Below are positions 23,766 to 32,318 of a DNA stretch of 62,621 nt, piece by piece. The DNA comes from an uncultured Oscillospiraceae bacterium (GTDB taxonomy: Bacteria; Bacillota; Clostridia; Oscillospirales; Oscillospiraceae). The DNA is taken from positions 1-62,621 of the forward strand of contig CAJUPS010000011.1 of the NCBI GenBank assembly GCA_910588045.1, in the 5' to 3' direction. Below the pieces are notes generated by a model. The model saw nothing but the letters and a program-made list of their open reading frames with translations, did not search any database and had not been told where the DNA came from. Numbering within the stretch: position 1 is the first letter of the stretch; each line of letters begins with the position of its first letter. A program made the position numbers and the translations under genes.

Positions 23766-25040
23766 TCATGATGAGGCAACCTCCACCGTATGGTGGTCCC
23801 GGTAGAGTCCGGACGTATCGAAAAACTGTTCCGCCAGGGCGATATAGGATCCCTGTGCGTCCAGCTGATCCAGGGAGCGGCGGTCATAGCGGATGTCAAA
23901 CGGCGCACTGTTGGGGAAATAGCGGAAGGCAGACAGCTTTTCCCGGAGGCATTGGTCGAAATAGGGGTCGGCATAGGCGTAGTCCCCCTGAAAGACAACC
24001 AGGTCCGGGTCAAATACAAGAGAAATATTGCGCAGCGCCTGGGCGAAGTTTTCGGCCAGATATTCGGTCAGATTCCGGGCCAGTGGGTCGCCGCCCTCGG
24101 AGAAAGCGAATACGTCGGGAATGGTGAGGGCCTCTGCCAGCGGAAGCAGCGCAGAATCAGGGAACCGCGCGGACTGCTCCCCCAGCAGGCGCTGTAGCCG
24201 CCCGGCGCTGACCAGGCGCTCAAAGCAGCCTCTGCTGCCGCAGCCGCAGGGCTCCGCATCATGGGGGTCGATAATCATGTGTCCGATCTCGCCGATCAAC
24301 GAGTTCCTGCCGCTGAGGATATGCTTTTTTTCCACCATGCAGCTCGACAGGCCCCAGCAGGCGAAAATAACCAGAATGCGCTTCGTCTCCAGCTCCGGCT
24401 CCAGCAGGAGGGGCCGGGCCGTCATTTTTCCGGCGTTCTCCAGGAAGATCGCCGTATCCGGCGCAAAATACCGGTGCAGGTACTCCCGCAGGGGGATGTC
24501 CGTGCCCCAGGACGGGGATTGGGAGCTGTATTTCAGCAGACCGGCTTTCCGGTCCACAATACCGGCGGTGGACAAGCTGACGGCCAGCACGTCCTCTTTT
24601 GGCACGCCGTTTTTCGCCAGGAGGGTCTCCGCCAGCTTCCCCGCATCATTGACTGCGGTCAGGGCGCTGTCCGGCAGGGGAGGGGAGAGGCGGATGCTGT
24701 CCACCAGGTCCCCGCCGATGGTATACAGGTGCAGCCGCAGGTCGTTGGGCCAGAGGGCGATACACAGGAAGAATTTCTTCTTCGACAGGGAGAAGCGCTC
24801 GGGCCGCTTTCCGCCGATGCTGGTGGAGTCCCCCTTCCCGGCAGAGACCAGCAGCTCCTTGGACTGGAAGAACTGGATGGCCTTCATGACGGTGGGGCGG
24901 CTCAGGCCAATGGAGGCCGCGATCTCTCCGGCGCTGGCGGTTTTGCGCTGCAAAAAAGCCTGGATGACCTGTGAGCGGTTGACATATTTCAAATCAGAGG
25001 GCAGGGAGAGCTTCTCTGCTGCTGCGGAAGCGTATAGCAT
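23766..25040 (-). CDS. ROK family transcriptional regulator (NagC/XylR type)
   Basis: 424 residues. Residues 20-75 are a winged helix (SQVIQAFLQRKTASAGEIAASIGLSRPTVMKAIQF), followed by a ROK sugar-kinase fold. The zinc-binding ROK signature is intact: GEIGHMIIDPHDAEPCGCGSRGCFE. Such proteins repress sugar operons until a sugar binds. It is divergent from the RbsA-type/GH31/xylulokinase operon, which is its most likely target; CAACAA-N11-TTGTTG in the shared intergenic region is a candidate operator. GGAGG precedes the ATG and a good promoter lies upstream. Confidence 0.92.
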   Translation of the reverse strand: MLYASAAAEKLSLPSDLKYVNRSQVIQAFLQRKTASAGEIAASIGLSRPTVMKAIQFFQSKELLVSAGKGDSTSIGGKRPERFSLSKKKFFLCIALWPNDLRLHLYTIGGDLVDSIRLSPPLPDSALTAVNDAGKLAETLLAKNGVPKEDVLAVSLSTAGIVDRKAGLLKYSSQSPSWGTDIPLREYLHRYFAPDTAIFLENAGKMTARPLLLEPELETKRILVIFACWGLSSCMVEKKHILSGRNSLIGEIGHMIIDPHDAEPCGCGSRGCFERLVSAGRLQRLLGEQSARFPDSALLPLAEALTIPDVFAFSEGGDPLARNLTEYLAENFAQALRNISLVFDPDLVVFQGDYAYADPYFDQCLREKLSAFRYFPNSAPFDIRYDRRSLDQLDAQGSYIALAEQFFDTSGLYRDHHTVEVASS

Positions 25041-25094
25041 GACTCATACCTCCAGAATTGCGCCGAGGGAGTACAACGCGTGTTTTGCAATAGC

Positions 25095-25123
25095 ATTATA
25101 TAACAGTCGTTTTAGAAAAACAA
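25095..25123 (-). promoter_or_regulatory. promoter of the ROK regulator
   Basis: TTGTTT at 25123-25118, 17-base spacer, TATAAT at 25100-25095 on the minus strand. Confidence 0.75.
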
Positions 25124-25213
25124 GGTATTTTTTACGAGGTTTCCCCTGCAAAAAGAAATTGGACTTGTTGCACAATGTTTTCTGTCAATACTTGTCTGGT
25201 TTGAACAAAAACA

Positions 25214-25262
25214 CAACAAAATGAAAAATCTTGTTGAATTTTGTCGGGCGGTGTGCTATCAT
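25214..25262 (+). promoter_or_regulatory. promoter and candidate ROK operator of the GH31 sugar operon
   Basis: TTGAAT at 25234-25239, 17-base spacer, TATCAT at 25257-25262. An inverted repeat CAACAA (25214-25219) / TTGTTG (25231-25236) overlaps the -35 box. The whole 25041-25352 gap is AT-rich with several TTGTT and AACAA words and holds no gene. Confidence 0.6.
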
Positions 25263-25352
25263 TCCAATATCGTAAGTACATTTCGTAACTTTCTTGCGTA
25301 ATGTCGGGACAGGACAGAACAGGCGAAGATTTGGAAGAAGGGATGTGGGAAA

Positions 25353-26855
25353 ATGGAACGTTCACCCTTGATAGAAGTAAAGGAGATCAGCAAATCCTTT
25401 ACCTCCACGAAGGCACTCCAGCACGTCTCCATGGCGGTCTACCCAGGGGAGGTGCATGGACTGATCGGAGAAAACGGCTCGGGGAAATCCACCCTCTCGG
25501 CGATCATCTCCGGAAATCTGAAGGCGGACGAGGGAGAGATGTTTCTCTTTGGCGAGCCATACCGGCCTGCGGACAGCTTTGATGCCAGCCAGCACGGTGT
25601 GAGTATGATCGTGCAGGAGCAGGGGACCATCGACACAGTGTCCGTAGCGGCCAATATCTGCGCGGGGCGGGAGGACCAGTATTGCCGGTTTGGCATTCTG
25701 GACAGCAAGCGCCTGACCCAGGACGCACAGAAGCTGCTGGAGGAGGTGGTGGGGACCAGCATATCGCCCAACGCGCTGGCGGGGACCCTCTCCTTCGAGG
25801 ACCGCAAGCTGGTGGAGATCGCCCGGGCCTTTTATAAAATGCCGGAACTGTTCATCGTGGACGAGACCACCACGGCGCTGCCCCAGAAGGGGCGGAACAT
25901 CCTCTATGGTCTGATCCGCAAGCTGCGGGAGGCGGGCAAGGCGGTCATTTTCATCTCCCACGATATAGACGAGCTGATCCAGGTCTGCAACTGCGTCACC
26001 ATCCTGCGGGACGGCAAGTATATCGCCACGCTGAAGGAGGACGAGATGGAGCCGGGCCGGATGAAGTCTCTGATGGTGGGCCGGGAGGTGATGGACAACT
26101 TCTACCGCAGCGATTATGAGACCTGTCCGCCGGATGCGCCGGTGACGCTGGAGGTGCAGAACGTCTCCGCCGGGATCCTCAAGAACATTTCCTTCCAGCT
26201 CCATCAGGGGGAGATCCTGGGGCTGGCGGGGCTGTCCGACTGCGGGATCCACGATGTGGGCAAGGTGGTGTTCGGCCTGCGGGAGCTGTCGGCGGGCTCC
26301 GTCCAGATCCCCGGGAAGGGGAAGGTCACCTCGCCCCACAGGGCGATTCAGGCCGGGATGGGCTTCATGTCCAAGGACAGGGATACCGAGTCCATGCTCA
26401 TCACCCTGAACATCCAGGAAAATATCGTGCTCCCCTCGCTGGGCGACTTGCAGAAGCTGGGCTTTTTCATCTCCCCCCGCAGCGAGAGGGCGCTGGCGGA
26501 GAAGTGGTGTACCCGCCTGAGCGTGAAGATGCGCGATCTGGAGCAGTCTTGCGCGGAGCTCTCCGGCGGCAACAAGCAGAAGATCGTCCTGGCCAAGTGG
26601 CTGGGGAACAACTCGGATATTTTCGTGCTGGACTGCCCCACCCGGGGCATCGACATCGGCGTGAAGGAGACCATCTACCGGATCATCGAGGATCTGAAGC
26701 AGCAGGGAAAGTCCATCATCATGATCTCGGAGGAGCTGCCCGAGGTGATCGGCATGAGCGACCGGATCCTGGTGCTCAAGGACGGCGAGATCGTCAAGTC
26801 CTTCGACCGGAGTCCGGACCTGAGCGAGGCCGATGTCATTCACTATATGATTTAA
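25353..26855 (+). CDS. sugar ABC transporter ATP-binding protein, RbsA/MglA type (two NBDs)
   Basis: 500 residues with two ATPase halves. NBD1 has Walker A GENGSGKST near residue 38 and a changed Walker B region (LFIVDETTTAL). NBD2 has a degenerate Walker A, a good signature ELSGGNKQKIVLAKWL and FVLDCPTRGIDIG, where Cys replaces the catalytic Glu of LDEPTRG. One strong and one weak site is common in this family, but the Cys variant belongs to a clostridial subgroup. It powers the two permeases encoded next. The expected cargo is a pentose or xylose-containing saccharide, from the downstream enzymes. Confidence 0.93.
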   Translation: MERSPLIEVKEISKSFTSTKALQHVSMAVYPGEVHGLIGENGSGKSTLSAIISGNLKADEGEMFLFGEPYRPADSFDASQHGVSMIVQEQGTIDTVSVAANICAGREDQYCRFGILDSKRLTQDAQKLLEEVVGTSISPNALAGTLSFEDRKLVEIARAFYKMPELFIVDETTTALPQKGRNILYGLIRKLREAGKAVIFISHDIDELIQVCNCVTILRDGKYIATLKEDEMEPGRMKSLMVGREVMDNFYRSDYETCPPDAPVTLEVQNVSAGILKNISFQLHQGEILGLAGLSDCGIHDVGKVVFGLRELSAGSVQIPGKGKVTSPHRAIQAGMGFMSKDRDTESMLITLNIQENIVLPSLGDLQKLGFFISPRSERALAEKWCTRLSVKMRDLEQSCAELSGGNKQKIVLAKWLGNNSDIFVLDCPTRGIDIGVKETIYRIIEDLKQQGKSIIMISEELPEVIGMSDRILVLKDGEIVKSFDRSPDLSEADVIHYMI

Positions 26856-26867
26856 GGAGGGGAGAAG

Positions 26868-27848
26868 ATGGACAACGCAGCAAAAACCGTCTCCGAACAG
26901 CAGGCGGACCGCGCTCTGAAGCGGAAGCAGCTGTTCTCCAAGTCGATCAGCTTCCTGGGACTGGTGGTTCTGGTAGTATTCTTCGCTGTCGTGACCGGTG
27001 GACAGCTCCTCAACCCGGATAACCTGATGCTGATTTTCAAGCAGGGCTTTACCCTCTTCATCGCAGCCCTGGCGGCGGTCTTCATCATGGCCACCGGAAA
27101 TCTGGACTTCTCCATCGGCGCGAACGTGGGCTTCTCCTGTGCGATCTGCGCGCTGGTGGCCAAATCGGTCTCCCCCGTGGCGGGCGTGGCGGCGGCCCTC
27201 TGCGTGGGGGCGCTCATCGGCGCGGCCAACGGCGTCATCATTACGAAGCTCAAAATGCCCAGCTTCATCACCTGCCTGTGCATGATGTTCATCCTCATGG
27301 CGGCCACCCAGACCGTCTGCTCCAATGAGGGCGGCAGCATCTCCATGCCGCTGTCCATGCGCAGGTGGGAGAGCGTGGGGATGTACGTGGTGATTGGCGT
27401 CATCTACTTCGCCGTGATGCTGGTGATGTTCCGCTACACCAAGTTTGGCAAGTACATGAAGGCCCTGGGCGTGTCGGTGGAGGCGTCCCGACAGTCCGGG
27501 GTGGGCGTGGACAAGATGATCTTCCTGGGCTACCTGCTCTCCGGCGCGGCGGCCGGGTTCGCCGGGTTCCTGACCATGCTGCGGGTAGGCGGCGCGTCCC
27601 AGACCACCGGTATGGCGATGACCAACGACGTCATTGTCGCCATTGTGTTCGGCGGCATGTCCATCTCAGGCGGCGCCACCAGCAAGATCTCGGCGGCGCT
27701 GCTGGGAATGCTGATCGTGACCACGCTGAATAACGGCATGGTGCTGGCGGGCTACGGCGGCGAGCTCCAGCAGCTGGTGAAGGGTATCCTGTTCCTGGTG
27801 GTCATCGCGGTTTCCACCAAGCGGGACCCCAACACCATTGTCAAGTGA
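26868..27848 (+). CDS. sugar ABC transporter permease 1 (RbsC type)
   Basis: 326 residues, about nine hydrophobic helices, BPD_transp_2 fold. Typical pieces: AAVFIMATGNLDFSIGANVG near residue 70, ALIGAANGVIITKLKMPSFI, and GGMSISGGATSKISAALLGM near 265. It has GGAGGGG just ahead of the ATG and starts 12 bases after the ATPase gene. A second, different permease follows the binding protein, so the channel is probably a heterodimer. Confidence 0.93.
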   Translation: MDNAAKTVSEQQADRALKRKQLFSKSISFLGLVVLVVFFAVVTGGQLLNPDNLMLIFKQGFTLFIAALAAVFIMATGNLDFSIGANVGFSCAICALVAKSVSPVAGVAAALCVGALIGAANGVIITKLKMPSFITCLCMMFILMAATQTVCSNEGGSISMPLSMRRWESVGMYVVIGVIYFAVMLVMFRYTKFGKYMKALGVSVEASRQSGVGVDKMIFLGYLLSGAAAGFAGFLTMLRVGGASQTTGMAMTNDVIVAIVFGGMSISGGATSKISAALLGMLIVTTLNNGMVLAGYGGELQQLVKGILFLVVIAVSTKRDPNTIVK

Positions 27849-27895
27849 TTTACGCCGCTCCAGTGGTGTAAATAAATGATGGAAGGAGAACACAT

Positions 27896-29089
27896 ATGAA
27901 AAGGAGTACGAACATGAAAAAAATCTTTGCGATTCTCTTGGCTCTTGTGATGGTCCTGTCCCTGGCCGCCTGCGGCGGGAAGGACGACTCCAACGGCGGC
28001 AAAACCGATGCGCCCGCGAAGACCGATACGCCCGCATCCACTGACGCGGATACCCCCGCTCCTGGCAATACCGACGGCTTCAAGTATGGCTTCGCCAGCT
28101 GGGGCACGGCGGATGAGCACGGCCGCACCCTGAATGCCGCCGTGGGCTGGGCCGTGGATGCGGCGGGCGGCGAGTTCGTCGGCGATGCGGGCGGCTTTAC
28201 CGCCGAGGCCACCGTGGCGTCCATTGAGAACCTGATCTCCGCTGGCTGCCAGATGGTCAGCTTCTGCACCTACGCCGGTGAGGCGTCCGTGCCCACGATT
28301 TCCGACATGTGCCGCGAGAAGGGCGTGTACTGGACCATGTGGGATACGCAGATTGCGGACCCGGAGATCGCGGCCTATATCGCGGAGGACCCCTACTATG
28401 TGGGCTGCACCTTTGAGGACAACGTGACCTCCGGCTATGAGACCATGAAGGCCATGGGGGAGGCGGGCGTGACCAACGTCATCATCATCCGCTACGGCAG
28501 CGGCATCCCCACCTGTGACGAGCGCTGTGAGGGCGGCATCAAATATGCGGGAGAGGCGAACATCACCATCGTGGACGATATGATCATCCAGGATACCGCC
28601 GAGTACAAAAACGCCGTGGCCAACGTCCTGCTGTCCCATCCCGAGGTTGACGGCGTGTTCCTGGCCGGTGCCGGCACGGCCTCCGCTACGGTGGCCGAGG
28701 CGTTCCGCGGCGCGGGCAAGGACAAGTTCTACATCGGCGCGTTTGACTACTTCGACGGCATGGGCGATATGCTCAAGTCCGGCGAGCTGGTCTGCATCAA
28801 CGGCGGCCACATGGTCACCGGCACCTTCTCCGCCCTGATGGCCATCAATACCTGGCAGGGCAACCCCCTCTCCACCGATAAGCAGGAGATCATCATCCCC
28901 TATCTGACGCTGAAGTCCTATGAGGACTACGAGGCGTACATCCAGTACGCATCCCAGGGCGCCGCCTATACCAGCGAGGAGCTCCAGCAGTTCCTGGTCA
29001 GCTATAACCCGGACCTGACTCTGGAGTCCTTCCAGGAGGGCGTCTCCAAGTGGTCCGTGGCCGACATCATGGCCCGCAAGAACGGCTGA
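27896..29089 (+). CDS. sugar ABC transporter substrate-binding lipoprotein (periplasmic-binding type 1)
   Basis: 397 residues. Start ATG 27896 has AAGGAG seven bases upstream; a second ATG six codons on has its own AAAGGAG. Lipobox SLAAC, then a Lys/Thr/Ala/Asp tether of about 40 residues and a two-lobe sugar-binding domain (Peripla_BP_4 style: VASIENLISAGCQMVSFC, DGVFLAGAGTASATVAEAF, FYIGAFDYFDGM). It captures the operon's sugar outside the membrane. A hairpin right after the stop may protect its mRNA and raise its level above the other subunits. Confidence 0.93.
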   Translation: MKRSTNMKKIFAILLALVMVLSLAACGGKDDSNGGKTDAPAKTDTPASTDADTPAPGNTDGFKYGFASWGTADEHGRTLNAAVGWAVDAAGGEFVGDAGGFTAEATVASIENLISAGCQMVSFCTYAGEASVPTISDMCREKGVYWTMWDTQIADPEIAAYIAEDPYYVGCTFEDNVTSGYETMKAMGEAGVTNVIIIRYGSGIPTCDERCEGGIKYAGEANITIVDDMIIQDTAEYKNAVANVLLSHPEVDGVFLAGAGTASATVAEAFRGAGKDKFYIGAFDYFDGMGDMLKSGELVCINGGHMVTGTFSALMAINTWQGNPLSTDKQEIIIPYLTLKSYEDYEAYIQYASQGAAYTSEELQQFLVSYNPDLTLESFQEGVSKWSVADIMARKNG

Positions 29090-29105
29090 GACAGCGCTGT
29101 CTCAT

Positions 29106-29134
29106 GCTTCCGGACGGCTCAGCCGTCCGGAAGC
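29106..29134 (+). terminator. intercistronic hairpin after the binding-protein gene
   Basis: Perfect 13-bp stem 29106-29118/29122-29134 with a TCA loop and no T-run. More likely an mRNA-stabilising or partial stop element than a full terminator, since the operon continues. Confidence 0.6.
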
Positions 29135-29162
29135 GGGCAGCACAGAGGAAGTGAGGTGCTCT

Positions 29163-30140
29163 ATGAAGGATAAAATTGATGTAAAAGCCGTTTGCACGCG
29201 GGTCGCCTATACCCTTGCGCTTCCTGTGCTGCTGTATGCGGCGATGTGCGTGCTCCGTCCGGGCGTCTATCTCAATTTCAATGCGGTGGTCACCCTTTTC
29301 AAGCAGTCCCTGATTTATACCCTGGTGGGCTGGTCCATGGTCTTTGGGATGAGCTGCGGCCTGTTTGACTTCAGCGTGGGCGCGCGTTACCTGGTGGCCG
29401 CCCTGTTCGGGATCCACATGTCCCAGTATTTCGGCGTGGTGGGCTTTGTCCTGGGGGTGCTGTTGAGCTCGCTGCTGCTGGCCGCGCTCACCGGCGCTAT
29501 TTTTGCCGGGCTGAAGATTCCCTCCATCATCACCGGCTTTGCCGCTCTGCTGATTTTTGAGTCCGCGGCGGCGATCTATCAGACCAAATTCAGCGTCATT
29601 GTTACCGAGAATATTTCCGTCTTTGGCCGGAGCCCCGGCATCTATGTCATGACGGCGATCACCTTTGTGGTGGTCTACATCCTCTTTAACCGCACCAAGT
29701 TCGGCTATCAGATCAAGGCCATCGGCGGCAATGAGAAGGTGGCCCGCAGCATGGGCATCAAGGCCGTGCAGTTGAAGGTGCTGACCTACGTCATCGGCGG
29801 CCTGATCCTGGGGCTGGCCGCGCTGTGCAAGGTGGGCTTTGACCAGTCCGTCCGGGCGATGACCAATATGGCGTCCATGTCCGCGGCGTTCACTCCGATG
29901 ATGGCGGTGATGATCGGGCTGTATCTGGGCTCCTGCAACCCGGTGGTGGGCGTGATCGTGGGGTCCTTCTCCATCTCCGTGGTCAGCTCCGGCCTGGTGG
30001 CCCTGGGCATCAATTACCGGCTGCAAAACGTGTTCATCGGCGTGTTTCTGGTGATTTTCATCGGCTATAAGATGAACGCCAGGCGCATCCGGGCCCTCTT
30101 CCGGAGAAAGCCGGGCCATCAAAAAGTCCAGAGCGCCTAG
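29163..30140 (+). CDS. sugar ABC transporter permease 2 (RbsC type)
   Basis: 325 residues, again a BPD_transp_2 permease but clearly different from permease 1. Start ATG 29163 has GTGAGG six bases upstream. Recognisable parts are FGMSCGLFDFSVGARYLVAAL, IFAGLKIPSIITGFAALLIF, and YQIKAIGGNEKVARSMGIKAV. Two unlike permeases in one operon point to a heterodimeric channel with one double ATPase. Confidence 0.92.
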   Translation: MKDKIDVKAVCTRVAYTLALPVLLYAAMCVLRPGVYLNFNAVVTLFKQSLIYTLVGWSMVFGMSCGLFDFSVGARYLVAALFGIHMSQYFGVVGFVLGVLLSSLLLAALTGAIFAGLKIPSIITGFAALLIFESAAAIYQTKFSVIVTENISVFGRSPGIYVMTAITFVVVYILFNRTKFGYQIKAIGGNEKVARSMGIKAVQLKVLTYVIGGLILGLAALCKVGFDQSVRAMTNMASMSAAFTPMMAVMIGLYLGSCNPVVGVIVGSFSISVVSSGLVALGINYRLQNVFIGVFLVIFIGYKMNARRIRALFRRKPGHQKVQSA

Positions 30141-30191
30141 GGTGGCCCTTTACATTTGAGGAAAAACGATTTATAATAGGAGGAAATCTGC

Positions 30192-32243
30192 ATGTTTACA
30201 GAAAGAAATGGCAAGCTGTTTTACACCTATGACAACGAGACGGTATGCGTGGAGGCATGGGGCCGGAACGCGCTGCGGGTGCGGATCACCCACAACGCGG
30301 AGTTCAACGGCAACGACTGGGCGCTGACCGAGCCGGTGGACCAGGGGGAAGCCAAGGTCGTCATCTACAAGGATGAGAACACCGCGGGCGGCGCGTTCGC
30401 CAACATGTTCGCGGGCAAGGACGACTCCTACGCCGCCATCACCAACGGCGGCATCACCGGGACCTTCAACGCCCAGGGCGTGCTGACCTTCACCAACGCC
30501 GCGGGCAAGGTGCTCCTCAGGGAAAATTGGCGGCGCCTGACGGACAACCCCAGCATGTCCCTGAAATATGAGGGCCGGGAGTTCCGCAGCGTGGAGGGCG
30601 ACAATTGGCGGGTGGTACTCCGCTTCCTGGCCAGCGACAGCGAGAAGATTTTCGGTATGGGCCAGTACCAGCAGAAGTACCTGGATCAGAAGGGCTGCAT
30701 TCTGGAGCTGAGTCACCGCAACAGTCAGGCCTCCGTCCCCTTCTATCTCTCCAGCGAGGGCTATGGCTTCCTCTGGAACAACCCCGCCATCGGCAAGGTG
30801 ACCTTCGGCAAGAACGGCACCGAGTGGATCGCCGACAGCACCAAGCAGGCGGACTACTGGATCGTGGCCGGGGATGACCCCAAGGAGCTGGAGGAGACCT
30901 ACACCGCCGTCACCGGCCGGGCCCCCATGATGCCCGACTATGGCATCGGCTTCTGGCAGTGCAAGCTGCGCTACCGCACCCAGGACGAGCTCATGGCCGT
31001 GGCCCGCAAACACAAGGAGCTGGGCCTGCCCATGGACGTGATCGTGGCGGACTTCTTCCACTGGACCCAGCAGGGCGAGTACAAGTTTGACCCCGAGTGC
31101 TGGCCCGATGTGGCGGGCATGTGCAAAGAGCTCGACGAGATGGGCATCAAGCTGATGGCCTCCGTGTGGCCCACCGTGGACTACCGCTCGGAGAACTTTC
31201 AGGAGATGATGGAGAAGGGATACCTGGTCCGCACCGAGCGGGGCGTCCGCGTCACGATGCAGTGCTTCGGCCAGGAGGTCTTTATGGATCCCACCAACCC
31301 CGGCACCCGGGCGTTCGTGTGGGGCAAGTGCAAGCAGAATTACTACGACAAGGGCGTGCGCCTGTTCTGGCTGGACGAGGCCGAGCCGGAGTATTCCGTC
31401 TACGACTACGACAACTACCGCTACTATCTGGGCACCGACCTGGAGGTGGGCAATCTCTACCCCCTCTATTACGCCAAGGCGTTCTATGACGGCATGAAGG
31501 AGGCCGGTATGGAGCTGCCCCTGAACCTGCTGCGCTGCGCCTGGGTGGGCAGCGCCAAGTACGGCGCGCTGGTCTGGTCCGGCGACATCGACTCCACCTT
31601 CGAGTGCTTCCAGCGCCAGGTCCGGGCGGGCCTGAGCATGGCCGTGGCCGGGATCCCCTGGTGGACCACCGACATCGGCGGCTTCCACGGCGCGGACATC
31701 CACGACCCCAAGTTCCATGAGCTGCTGCTGCGCTGGTTCGCCTACGGCTGCTTCTCCCCGGTCTTCCGCCTCCACGGCAACCGCAACCCCGGCTACGGCT
31801 ACTCCGGCGACATCCTCTCCGGCGTGGGCACCTTCGGCAGCGGCGCGGAGAACGAGGTGTGGAGCTACGGCGAGGACTGCTTCCAGGTGATGAAGAAGTA
31901 CCTGTTCCTCCGGGAGCGCCTGCGCCCCTATATCAAGGAGCAAATGGCGCTGACCCACGAGAAGGGCACGCCCATCATGCGCCCGCTGTTCTTCGACTTC
32001 AAGGACGACAAGGCCGCCTGGGATGTGGACGATCAGTACATGTTCGGACCGGACATCCTGGTAGCGCCCGTCCTGGAGGCCGGTGCGTCCAGCCGGAAGG
32101 TCTATCTGCCCGCCGGGGCCTCCTGGACCGACGCCTGGACCGGCAAGGTCTACGAGGGCGGCGCGGAGATCGACGCCGACGCGCCGATCGACATCATCCC
32201 GCTGTTCCTGAAGGACGGCGCGAAGCTACCCATCGCGGAATAA
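30192..32243 (+). CDS. glycoside hydrolase family 31, alpha-xylosidase-like
   Basis: 683 residues, no signal peptide, so it acts on imported sugar. GH31 order: N-terminal beta-sandwich (1-220), barrel starting near MPDYGIGFWQCKLRYRTQDEL, nucleophile Asp395 in LFWLDEAEPE, acid/base Asp465 in VWSGDID, and C-terminal beta domains. VADFFHWTQQGEYKFDPECWPD resembles bacterial alpha-xylosidases more than alpha-glucosidases. With the xylulokinase and isomerase genes downstream, the likely job is releasing D-xylose or another pentose from an imported alpha-xyloside. AGGAGG precedes the ATG. Confidence 0.9.
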   Translation: MFTERNGKLFYTYDNETVCVEAWGRNALRVRITHNAEFNGNDWALTEPVDQGEAKVVIYKDENTAGGAFANMFAGKDDSYAAITNGGITGTFNAQGVLTFTNAAGKVLLRENWRRLTDNPSMSLKYEGREFRSVEGDNWRVVLRFLASDSEKIFGMGQYQQKYLDQKGCILELSHRNSQASVPFYLSSEGYGFLWNNPAIGKVTFGKNGTEWIADSTKQADYWIVAGDDPKELEETYTAVTGRAPMMPDYGIGFWQCKLRYRTQDELMAVARKHKELGLPMDVIVADFFHWTQQGEYKFDPECWPDVAGMCKELDEMGIKLMASVWPTVDYRSENFQEMMEKGYLVRTERGVRVTMQCFGQEVFMDPTNPGTRAFVWGKCKQNYYDKGVRLFWLDEAEPEYSVYDYDNYRYYLGTDLEVGNLYPLYYAKAFYDGMKEAGMELPLNLLRCAWVGSAKYGALVWSGDIDSTFECFQRQVRAGLSMAVAGIPWWTTDIGGFHGADIHDPKFHELLLRWFAYGCFSPVFRLHGNRNPGYGYSGDILSGVGTFGSGAENEVWSYGEDCFQVMKKYLFLRERLRPYIKEQMALTHEKGTPIMRPLFFDFKDDKAAWDVDDQYMFGPDILVAPVLEAGASSRKVYLPAGASWTDAWTGKVYEGGAEIDADAPIDIIPLFLKDGAKLPIAE

Positions 32244-32261
32244 GGTAAAATCGATATATCC

Positions 32262-32303
32262 GGCGCGAACCGCGTGTGTGCGTTCTGCGGTTCGCGCCCT
32301 TTT
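32262..32303 (+). terminator. intrinsic terminator between the GH31 and xylulokinase genes
   Basis: Perfect 12-bp stem 32262-32273/32287-32298, 13-base loop, then CTTTTTG. Probably a partial stop that lowers expression of the downstream kinase-isomerase part. Confidence 0.75.
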
Positions 32304-32318
32304 TGCAGAGGAGAGAGT

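Noticed and set aside
30171..31958. 595-codon minus-strand open frame opposite the GH31 gene
   Set aside because: Shadow frame; GH31 catalytic motifs lie on the + strand.
30192..32243. GH31 enzyme as sulfoquinovosidase
   Set aside because: No sulfoquinovose pathway genes nearby; the kinase and isomerase neighbours fit a pentose better. Not fully excluded.
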